Source: Limonium bicolor
Taxonomy: Eukaryota > Streptophyta > Magnoliopsida > Caryophyllales > Plumbaginaceae
DNA length: 64,000 nt
Assembly: GCA_023374045.1 (NCBI GenBank)
Contig: CM041777.1
Span: 86,298,300-86,362,299 of the forward strand
Reading direction: 5' to 3'
In this document: one piece after another, positions 46,719-56,712 of the stretch
How the letters are laid out: the number at the start of each line of letters is the position of its first letter
Position numbering within the stretch: position 1 is the stretch's first letter
The notes under the pieces: model-generated
What the model was told of the DNA's origin: nothing
Databases searched by the model: none
Seen by the model: only the letters and a program-made list of their open reading frames with translations
Translations under genes and position numbers: made by a program

Positions 46719-48498
46719 TTCTTGATTCAATCCTGCTCACGGATGAAGCAAAGCAGAGAGGAGACGAAGAGCACGCGCCGGAAGAAGAGAAAGGGAGAGA
46801 CTAGACTAGAGAGCAACCACTTCGCAGCAAGACACTGTAAATGAGACCCGTAGAGAATCAAAGGCTGAGTCTCAATTCACTGCGGATGATGTAGAAGTAG
46901 CCCAACATTTAGCCCACATCAAGAAGTAATAGGTCCAAGTACAGAAATTTTGAACAACGTATGTGGTACTAAACGGGCCTGGTGGGTTCTTACATGAGGA
47001 AGAAAATGCCATACGGTCCAACAAAGCATTTTTTTTCGTTACGGTAGCTTGAGAGTGTTTTCATTTGCCGGACCCACGCATAGAATCCAACCTCGGAGTT
47101 TGTGCTACATTGCTATCTTCCTTCCTTTTAATTTGGGGCTTTTGCAAAAATTTGTTATAGGTAATTATTTGTCAATTGGGCCATTATTAGAGTATGAGTA
47201 GACATTTGGATAGTTTATGTGCCTGATTTGTCTGGATATAATATATAGTAATGTACTAGTGATTACAAATTACAAATTATTCAAGTATTTTTTTATATTT
47301 TTTATTTTTAAATGATAAATATTAATTATTAGACTTACTAATTCTCTGCATGAGACCTAATAATTAGATTATAATTATTACAAATGACTTTTTAAAATTT
47401 CTAATTTCAATCAAATAAAATGGGTTGCCAATTACCCGATCATTTACCTTTCATCTTCATTACCAAAACTCTCTCTAAAATTTTGAACGCCATAACACAA
47501 GAGAAACAACCTCTTTTCATCCTTCATTTACCAAGCTCTTTCTGAATTTTTGAACACCATAGAAAGGAAACCACTACATGCACTAATCGTCAATGTCATA
47601 GAAGAGAAACCACCACTTTCAAAATCTACAACCAAGTCTCAAGCCAAGTCTTTCATCTTCGTTTACCAAGCTCTTTCTCATCTTGTCTAATCATGATTTT
47701 TTCATTTATTCTCTTTACAATGTCTTTCAAGTTCTTTTTTTCATTTTATCTGATTTAGCTCTCTCACCATTCTCTATGCGCTCTTTCAAGTTTTTCTTCA
47801 TTCTCTCTGATTTCACTCTCTCATTCATTATGTTATAACCTAGTTTTGCTTAAGTCAGAATTCATTTCAGAACTTGTTTTATATCTTGTGGTAAGTCTCT
47901 TTATGCTATTTCAGGATGTTTTGATCATTTGGGAAGAAGGGAGAGATAAGGTAGTCTTTTTTTCTAATATTGGTAAGTAAATAAATAAGGAAGGAATCCT
48001 TATTTTCTTTGCCAGTCAATTCATCACGTCATGACAGTTTCTTCCTCCCGTTGTGTTGAGCATGACTCCTTCCTCACTTTCTCTAGTTCCATCTTTGCGA
48101 TCCTGAGTGTTGCTCGTCTTCCCCGTGCTACTGTTCGGGTTCTTCCCCTCTACAATTCAGGTTCGGTTTGTTGTTCGGTAGTATTTCGTGGTGCCGTTTG
48201 GAGGGTTCCGTTTTTTATTTTTGGTGTTGTTTGCTAGCTGAATTCAGTGTTGTTTTGCTTCTCCTTTGCCTGTGTTTTGTTCGGTTGGTTTCTGGAATCG
48301 TTTGGCCGTTTCTGCATTATGAATTCAAGTAAGTGGGGGATGAAATTGGGGTTGAATGCTCACCCATGGGGTATTTTTGGAATTGCGTTTCTGGTTGAGT
48401 AAATGTAGAGTGTACTGTGATTTTTCCTGCTGATTTGAAAAGGCTATTAAGTGGTTAAACCCCCATGGTACTGATTTTGCATTCTGGAAACTACTACT
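46719..48498. other. Upstream region of TRAPPC3 and unannotated intergenic DNA
   Basis: 46719-46870 is presumably 5' UTR and promoter of the minus-strand TRAPPC3 gene (purine-rich, no clear TATA). At 47480-47670 short, imperfect repeats of TTTACCAAGCTCTTTCTCA and AGAGAAACCACCA-type words occur. An open frame of 68 codons at 48031-48237 shows no domain. I see no transposon ends and no second gene. Confidence 0.4.
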
Positions 48499-49325
48499 TG
48501 TTGGAGCATAAAGATGTCACTGAGATAGTCAATTGCTTCGAAAGAGTCACTCGTCCTTGACAAAACACAAAAGACGTCGGCTTCACAATCACAACAAAGT
48601 CTACACATAACCTAGAAGCATAATCGACTCTGTCTCACCATTGCAATATTTAAGGAATGAACGCGTCAACACTTAAACTCCTCAATGGGCAGAAGGCGCT
48701 CAGTCGACTCCGAAGTTTACACCCAAAGACTGGCGCAACACCCTCAGCACGCGTCCGCGAAGTTAGTTCCGACATTCAAGGACTAACTCTCTTAGCCGTT
48801 GTACTTAGAAATAGTATAAATAGGAATGTAATTGTCAATTGTAAGTGCGCTTTTCTGATTCAGAAATTGTGAGAGATTAGAGAGAGAGCTACTTTCCGAT
48901 TTAAAGAGAATTAGTACCAAATTCAGTTAGAGCTTATAGATAGACTCATTCTAGGTAGGACCTAGTTTCACTACGCTTATCATTGTGCTGATCAGAAATT
49001 GTATTGGGTGAGTGAGTGAAAACCATAAAGTAGATTTTATCTACGAAGTGGGCATTGTAAGTTGTTTTGTTTTGACCAGAAAATAAAATAACTTATTTTA
49101 TGTATCTTGCCGAGTTCCACTGAGTCCTTCAATCTTTCAAGCATAGTTTCAGTTTAGTTATTCTGAGTCTGTCTTACATTGCAACTTCAAGAAACTACTT
49201 CCGCACACTTAGTTTGACTAAGTGTTTCCACATTATCAGTGCTACTGCATACTTAGTTCGAATGAGTCAAACCATCTCACAGACTAACACCTTGAGTTAG
49301 TTTGAGTCATCCGTTCGATCCTACA
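48499..49325 (+). repeat. 5' LTR of SIRE-like Copia (about 827 bp)
   Basis: Starts TGTTGGAGC and ends GATCCTACA, two bases before the primer site. The other LTR is outside the window, so boundaries rest on the TG...CA ends and PBS position. The five bases before it are TACTT (possible target duplication, not testable here). Confidence 0.75.
48815..48822 (+). promoter_or_regulatory. TATA box in Copia LTR
   Basis: TATAAATA lies 316 bases into the LTR, a usual position for a U3 promoter of a Copia LTR. Confidence 0.55.
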
Positions 49326-49327
49326 CG

Positions 49328-49339
49328 TGGTATCAGAGC
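49328..49339 (+). other. Primer binding site (tRNA-iMet) of SIRE-like Copia
   Basis: TGGTATCAGAGC starts two bases after the LTR end; 30 bases separate it from the gag ATG. Confidence 0.9.
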
Positions 49340-49369
49340 CTCGTCTAACTGACTGTCAATCAAACAGTA

Positions 49370-49968
49370 ATGACAGACCTCTTTACCAATCAAAACAACA
49401 AGATGCACTTCAAGCATCCCAGGCTCACATCTACAAACTATGATCATTGGAAAAATGATATCGAGCAACACATCGAGTCGGTCAACTCCGAATTGTGGGA
49501 GATAGTCATTGGAGGAGATCTTGTAGTTAATCCAGATCGATCTACATGGACTGCGGTAGATCGAAAAAGGTATGAGCTAAACCGTCAAGCGTCTCGAGCT
49601 ATCTACACCTGCCTGTCCATTCTAGAACAAAGAAGAGTCAATCATTGCAAATCCGTAAATGAAATCTGGACTCTCCTCCAAGCCACTCACAAAGGAGTCA
49701 CCGAACTCAAGAAATGCAAAGCTCAAGAACTGCGAATGGATTATGAGAACTTTCTACAAAAACCTGGCGAGTCTTTGGATGATGTACTTGATCGTTTTTA
49801 TCTATTAACAACTACTATGCAGGAAGTCAATATTCTACCGGATGAGAGAGTGTCTTGCACAAGCTTCTAGACAGTCTCAGAGAAGAGTGGGCAGAGACCG
49901 TGATCTCCACCAAAGCCTGCAAAGATCTCTCTAAATAGAGCTGCTAGGACTTGGGATCTTACCTGCAG
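49370..49968 (+). pseudogene. gag: Copia gag, N-terminal part, broken
   Basis: ATG at 49370 opens a 166-codon frame with features of the plant Copia gag: FKHPRLTSTNYDHWKNDIEQ near the start, SRAIYTCLSILEQRRVNHC, SVNEIWTLLQATHKGVTELK, and a C-terminal part matching the UBN2-type capsid. A frame change at about 49850 ends it in a stop at 49868-49870. In the neighbouring frame the expected sequence continues (HKLLDSLREEWAETVIST), followed by stops before the solo LTR at 49969. Its continuation resumes at 61919. The protein would form the virus-like particle; this copy is inactive. Confidence 0.85.
49964..49968. repeat. Target-site duplication TGCAG (left) of Gypsy solo LTR
   Basis: TGCAG precedes the LTR end TGTAACACCCC and is repeated exactly at 61914-61918. 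Confidence 0.88.
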
Positions 49969-51179
49969 TGTAACACCCCTCTCAATAATCACGATATAAT
50001 CTCTCACGTAGCAATAAATAAAACGTCTCGCAGCGGAAAAACAAATAACCATTACAAAACTCACTCGGGTGTCACCGGCCGTTACCCGCCCATGCGAGCA
50101 ACGTAGCCAAACTACATCCAACTTCCAATACAAATAAACTGCTAACCGCAGTGATAACGAGAAACTCCTATACATCATACCAAGTCCATAACCATAAACA
50201 TCGACAAGTGAGCGACTACCCAATCCTGAAAAATACATAACTTTACCATAAGACCATACACCATCTTCATTGCTATACAACATCTCCAATTACCCTGTTC
50301 CTGCTCTTCAGCTCCGACAATGATCAACAACCTGTAATGGTGTAGTATCAGCGATAGACGCTGAGTATGCCGGGCCTGGACCCTAATGGTCACTTGTCAT
50401 TTTAACCATCTTATTATTAGATTGGTTTCATGCTTTTCCTTTTTACAGTTATAATCAAAACTGAAGCATAAATGTATAATATACATAATCAACCATCCAA
50501 ATATCCATAACCATTTAACCATCCATCCAATCCAAACAGTCATAGAATAAATCAAACAACATTTGTATATCGAACGTATCGAGTATCAACAATATATTGT
50601 ACAATGTACAATCGCCGTAGCGTTACCATCCACTGTCAATTTATTTTAGTTTGGCTTTCAAGCCCCATCCATATGTACAATGTACATTCGCCGTGGCGTA
50701 CAGTTTCCATAGTTAATTTACCTTAGCCTTGAAGGCTCCATCCAACCATCAACACACAATAAAATAACCACAAGTTTAACCGATGAACAACAAAGCGAAA
50801 CAACGAGGATAATAAACAAGTATAAAGTCTCGTCCATGGTTTTGTTCGCCACTGTATAAGTCTCAATTGTTTTAGTTGTTCAGTTATACCTAGTGACAAT
50901 GTCTCTGATAAGTGTCCAAATGAGCATGATTTATAGGTGTATTTCATATATTATATTAGCACTTTTCTTGCTCATTTCTCCACTTCGGTTAGTTTTCCTC
51001 TAGTTTATGTTTTATTATTATCTCACAAATTTATTGGTTTAACATGAGGAAAACCAAGCTGGAAGTAAAGTAGACGAAGAGACGAACACATAGACGCAAA
51101 CGGCTCAGAAAACGGAGTCCAAACGAAGAATCTAGAGCCGGTCAAAATTCGTAGAAGAAATAAGCCTATACGTCGTGAA

Positions 51180-51455
51180 AACAGGCGGACAAGAGACAAG
51201 GTGTAACCGCCCCTAAGCAGGCGGACATGAGACAGCTTCAACCGCTTGAAAGCAGGCGGACGTGAGTGTGAGCAACCGCCCCTAAGCAGGCGGACGAGAG
51301 ATATATGCAACCGCCTGACTACAGGCGGACAAGGTAGAGAGGCGAGACAAGAGGCTACCGCCTCATTCGAGGCGGACAAGGTAGAGAGGCTACCGCCTCT
51401 ATATTGGCGGACACCAGCATTTGCAACCGCCTGTTATCAGGCGGACATGGAGGCG
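51180..51455 (+). repeat. AGGCGG/CCGCCT hairpin minisatellite
   Basis: About seven units of 35-50 bp, each made of CAACCGCC(C/T), a short A/T-containing spacer, and AGGCGGAC. The two halves are complementary (ACCGCCT...AGGCGG), so each unit can fold into a small stem-loop. The spacers vary (CTAAGC, GACTAC, CATTCG, GTTATC) while the stems are kept. Confidence 0.75.
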
Positions 51456-51699
51456 GACAGCAGTTAGTCAGTCGCGCCAGTTTTCTTCTTCGCGTCGACT
51501 TCGTCCGTCGACTTGTCTTCGCCGACTTCTGCAACTCGTCCACTCGTCCACTGTCTGCAATTATCCATCTACTCTGCACACGTTCTGTCCCCTGCAATAA
51601 ATGATCAATCAGTCTGCAAATCTTATCCAGCTTCTTCCACCGCCTCAATCCATCACGCGTCTGTTATCTTCATTTTCCTCTGCTGCCTCTTCCTTTCTC

Positions 51700-51707
51700 T
51701 ATATAAA
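51700..51707 (+). promoter_or_regulatory. TATA box of the LTR-like insert
   Basis: TATATAAA in a C/T-rich context about 250 bases after the hairpin repeats. It suggests plus-strand transcription of the insert; motif evidence only. Confidence 0.45.
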
Positions 51708-54700
51708 CCCACGAGCCTTCTCCTCAAAAGGGGGGGATCCACGACCCATACAATCCATCACCGTACCACTTCACCACACATCACACGTTCATCTCATTTC
51801 TCTCCTCTCGCCTTCTCCATTTTTATTTCACTTTCCACCATATTCACCTCTAGTCCTACGTATACAAAATAGCAGAGCGAGCTGAGTGATTACAGATGAT
51901 TTCTATTACTTGTTTCTGTTTATCTATTTAATATGTTAGGCTAGAATATTTATACTCGGGGAATGGTTATTATGTGTTTGTATTAATTGTGCAATATTTT
52001 TACTGGTTTATTTAAATACAGTTTGTTACGTTTTAAAGGTTATCTCGCACCTTTTTAATAAATGTCATGAGTTTATTAAATTGCTTTCCTAAGTCTATTT
52101 TGATCAGACCGGTGATAAATAGATAGGTTAATTAAGACGTAAAACTGGAGGAAACTTGTTATGATTTAATAAGTTAGTATTCAGTTGCAAATGTAATTCC
52201 TCAAATACTCCTCTGCCGTTTACAGGCATTTTGCTTGAACCTTGATTAGAACCTTGCATTTTCAGGTAAACGAGTTCTTTTGAGTCTATGACTTAGACCT
52301 TAAGAAAATAACAGGAACCTTGCCAAATTATTAAACCAGTAGAGATAGCTTAATTATGCAGATTATAATAACCTGACCCAGAGTTCCATTTAATTTATCT
52401 ATTAACTTAGTTTATTTTATCTTTCCTTTTTATTTATATTACAAGTCAATTAATCCCCCCTCTTGTGATACGCTTAGGTACTATAATATGTATATTAGTC
52501 CCACGGTTCGACATCCGGTCGCTTACAATTCACTATACTACCACGACCGGGATTTGTTTGCAGCCCGACGTTTATTTTGAGATTTAATTTCTTTTCATTT
52601 AATTTTACACCAATTTAACCACTCACTTTACAACGTCTGCAGTCTCGTTAAAACGACATGTCTCTAGTTACCCATATATTATGGCGGGTCACCCACGGCA
52701 GTAGCCACTCCAACGGTAGAGTCTCCGACCAACGAGCCATTCTAGCTCACGGGAAATTTTCTTGATACTTACGGACCCGTACGCGGACATCCTGGTATCG
52801 TTTTTGTGATCACAACGCGCACCAAGAGCCACATCCTCTTGGCTTTACTTCCATTCCATTAATTAATTAATTATACCATCGCATCGCATTACCAAATTTT
52901 CTAACACAGCAGACTAAGGTCATTAGTCCAATCCGGAGTCTGTAAACTCGGGATCCAGTGCTAGATACAAGAGCGGCGTATAGAAAGGCCAATGCTCCGT
53001 ATAAAAGTCTCAGATAACATGTATATGTTATTATCATAGTGCTACAACGTTTTACTTACGTTCCTTATATTTCATATAAGATAGCACCATAGCCGCTAGT
53101 TCGTTTATATATATAGGTTCATATATCGAACCAATACTGTTAACTCAACAACAGTAAATGATAAGCAGCTATAAATATACAGTTCATGCATATTAATTAT
53201 CACATTCAGACAAACAATCTTATCACAGATCACACAACAACATACAAGTTATATCAACCAAATCCGAGCCCAAGGAGCAACCTTAGGACAACTCGGATCA
53301 AACCCCTTTACATACCGTTCACCCTGATTGTATTACGGTGGAGTATGAATCAGCAAGATCCTATGCTCCGTGTAGTCCGCTAGCTCGTCGAGCGTCTTGT
53401 CAGAGGTACAATCTAAACGGTAATAAACTATAAGTCAGTCTCCATGACTAACTACATCCGGTATCTCCGAATAATAAGTAACCCCGACAGTTCACCCTGT
53501 TTTCTACAGTTGTTCGTTACGGGTTTCTCTAAAACAGTCGGTTTTGTTACTTATAACGCGTACGTCATAATATTTCAACTGTTAAGTTTAATTCACTATT
53601 TCCTTTTTAATCTTATCCACCATCTAGTTTAGGTACGTAACCCATAGTTGCATGTATGCATGCATGATTATATTATATTATATTCTTTTTCTTATTGTAT
53701 CATTTATTTTATTGTATGCTCTTTCGTATTGTTTTATTTTCCCACCATCCTTCATAATTCGACATGTTGTATAATCCCTTTATCTTTAGCAAATAATATT
53801 TGCTTCCAAACTCATAACTATAGTTCGTAACTATATTTTTTTTAATAACCACCACCATTAAATCATAGGATTTCCAACCAAAATATATCCACATTATATA
53901 CATTACTCTTGTGTGTATATATTTACCACGTAGGTAACTTCCATGAGTTAAATAAACTCTTATATTTTATGTTACTTTTTATCATCTTTTATTAGATGAT
54001 TATTCCCATTAGTTGTATCATATTGTACAACTTATATTAAGATGATTATCCTAACATAAGTAACATTTTATGTTGTATAATTACAACTCCTAAGGTTTAT
54101 TCAATAAATACCTTAGCTTATAAATCCCATTTTTTTTATAGTTTGTCACATTATTTTATGTGAGTACCCTTCCTTATATTAATTCCATTAAACCACCTTA
54201 ATACCATATAATTGTCATAACATTTATGACATTGTAGACCATAGTCTAAAATTCATTTTCCAACTCTTATTAATTCGGTATAGCCCTTGAATTTATTTAA
54301 ATTCCCTTTTGACCACATAACATCATGTAATGTTATACCAAAATACTAATACCATTTGATATGATATTTTTATTTCCTTTAACTTATAACCTATAGTTTT
54401 TATAGAAAACTATTGTATATTGCCTCATAGGCATATACTAAACCTTATACTTTTCCTTAAACCATAATTTCCTTTATTTACAAAATCACCCCTTTCTTTT
54501 TACCATGTTATATATACCATTTAATATAACATTTCTAACTTACAAAAGAGTATAACCTATGGTTATTTGTTGTAAATTCCGAACAGCCCTTGTGCTATTC
54601 TATAGTTGCCATTTGGCCCTATTTATAACATATAGTTCACCATATCATTAAAACTATATTTTATACACATAACTTATTAAATTCTCTTAATAATTCTAAA

Positions 54701-55200
54701 AATCACCAAATTCCACCAAAGGGTTATAAATATCCTTATTAACCCATATACTTTCAATATTTACCATTCCACCATCTATTTTTCTCCAAGGTGTCATAAT
54801 GACATTATAACTATATATTATACATATTTAGTTCATTTTAAATTCCAAAATCCACCAAATAAATTCCTAAAAATTCCTAATAGCCCATGGGTGTTTAAAA
54901 TACCATTGTACACCCTTTATTTTTGGTAATAACATATTTACCACATATGTTATAAAAATATTACCTTAAGATACTTATCTTATTATAACACCTTAAATAA
55001 GTTATTTAACTTATCTAATTTGGTCAAAACCTATCATATGGTCAAGGTTGACCACCTTAATATTTCCTTGACCACCAATTCCTTATAATTACGGTTTGCA
55101 CCCAAACTTTCTAGAAATCACCATTTAACCCCAAAACTTTACAAAGTCTTATAAACTTTATTTTAACTCCATTTTACCTCTCATTTTCGGCCTTATTATT

Positions 55201-55417
55201 AATGCAGATAAACGACGTCATTGGAGAAGAATGGGCTAGAGTAGAGAAGAAGAGATAGATGCACGACAGAGAGAGCATAGAAGAACTGAGAATGATGAGC
55301 TTTTCTTATTATTCAGAAAGATACAGAGAGCTAGTATTTATATCCTATAGCCTCCTTTACCGCGCCAGATCATTACATTTATTTAGCCACATCAGCACTA
55401 CTTAATATAGTCTTACA
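55201..55417 (-). repeat. 3' LTR of Ale Copia (lacks terminal 23 bp)
   Basis: Homologous to 59747-59963 and without visible differences. The outermost 23 bp of the full LTR (59724-59746) are missing here and A/T-rich host LTR sequence begins instead. A TATA box (TATAAATA, minus strand) lies at 55335-55342. Confidence 0.88.
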
Positions 55418-56712
55418 TTCCCCCTCAAACTGGACTGGGTTATTGCACAGACCTAGTTTGCTAGTGAACAGAAAGGTAGAGTCACGAGTCAGGGGTTTTG
55501 TAAATCCATCGGCCAACTGAGATTTGGAACGAACAAAGCTGATCTTAACCTGTCCACTGATAACCTTTTCTCTGATAAAGTGATAATCCATCTCAATGTG
55601 CTTAGTTCTAGCATGTAAAACAGGATTCTTGGAGAGATGTAGCAGACAAATTATCACATAGGAGCAGGGGACATGTAGCTGGAGGGAAACGAATGTCTGA
55701 GGATGTAAGATAACCAGATGACTTCGGAAGTGGCTGCAGCAAGCGCACGATATTCAGCCTCAGTGCTAGATCTGGCAACAGTTCTTTGCTTCCTCGAAGC
55801 CCAAGAAATAAGATTAGCTCCGAGAAATACACACACTCCACTGGTTGATCTTCTGGTTAGAGCACAGCTGCCCCAGTCTGCGTCTGAATAAGCAACCAGA
55901 TTAAGAGAAGACTTGGAACTGAGTGTGAGACCGTGAGTGGGAGTACCACTAATATAACGTAAAATCCTTTTAACAGCCTGCCAGTGCACTTCTCGAGGAG
56001 CAGTCATATATTGACATGCTAGATTGACAGCATAAGTGATGTCTGGCCTGGTCAGAGTAAGATACTGAAGCGCTCCTACAACGCTTCTGTACTTGGCAGG
56101 ATCTGTAGTAGGAGACAGTAGAGTATCCATCCGATGGGTCATGCTGATGGGAGTGCGAGATGAATTAGCATTCCACAGACCTTCCTGCTGTAGAAGATCA
56201 CGAGCATATTTGTGCTGACTGAGAAATAAGCCAGAATCAGTGAATTGAACTTCGATTCCTAGAAAGTAATGAAGTTTACCCAGATCTTTCAAGGCGCAAG
56301 CACTACCTAACTGAGCAATGACTTGATTAACAAGTTGAACGTCACTTCCAGTGATAACTATGTCATCGACATAGACAAGCAGTATAACAGATCCCAGAGC
56401 ATTATGTCTAAAAAAAGAGAGGTGTCCGCTTGACTGAAACTGAACCCAAGTTGCATCAGAATGGAACTTAGCTTATCAACCCAGGCCCTAGGGGCCTGTT
56501 TTAATCCATACAAAGACTTCTGAAGCTTGCACACATACTGCTGTTTGGATTTCTCAACAAATCCAGGTGGTTGCTCCATAAAAACTTCTTCTGTTAAGTC
56601 ACCATGCAGAAAAGCATTTTTGACATCAAGTTGTCGAATTTCCCAACCCTGAGTAACAGCAACAGAGAGAACTGTACGAATTGTAGGAAACTTGACAACA
56701 GGACTAACGTTT
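55379..56712 (-). pseudogene. pol: Ale Copia reverse transcriptase and RNase H, frameshifted
   Basis: Continuation of the large reading frame in other frames. Minus-strand order: [12 protein letters not shown]...[12 protein letters not shown] (56579-56358), the catalytic YVDD (plus strand about 56368-56379), KDLGKLHYFLGIEVQ (56292 onward), SVVGALQYLTLTRPDI, the RNase H residues SDADWGS and STEAEYRALA, and the end piece NPVLHARTKHIEMDYHF with QLADGFTKPL (to 55379). Frame changes fall near 56712, 56402 (in a run of seven T on the minus strand), 55665 and 55640. All catalytic residues seem preserved despite the shifts, which fits very recent loss or sequencing indels. Confidence 0.88.
55418..55430 (-). 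other. Polypurine tract of Ale Copia
   Basis: On the minus strand GTTTGAGGGGGAA directly precedes the LTR start TGTAAGAC. Confidence 0.85.

Larger units (their letters stand above)
50900..52562 (+). other. Unclassified LTR-like insert (possible Athila/Tat-type solo LTR)
   Basis: Boundaries are approximate. This block has no counterpart in the related LTR at 35-39 kb. It carries a plus-strand TATA box (51700), an upstream hairpin minisatellite and a downstream U5-like stretch with GTCCCACGGTTCGACATCCGG and CCACGACCGGGATTTG, a style seen near the ends of large plant Gypsy LTRs. Part of it (51930-52170) resembles 42405-42640. No target duplication or coding domain was found. Open frames of 94-119 codons (51023-51885) are not supported. 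Confidence 0.4.

Noticed and set aside
51023..51648. Overlapping frames of 66-118 codons on both strands
   Set aside because: They overlap the GC-rich AGGCGG hairpin repeats, which lack stop codons by composition in several frames.
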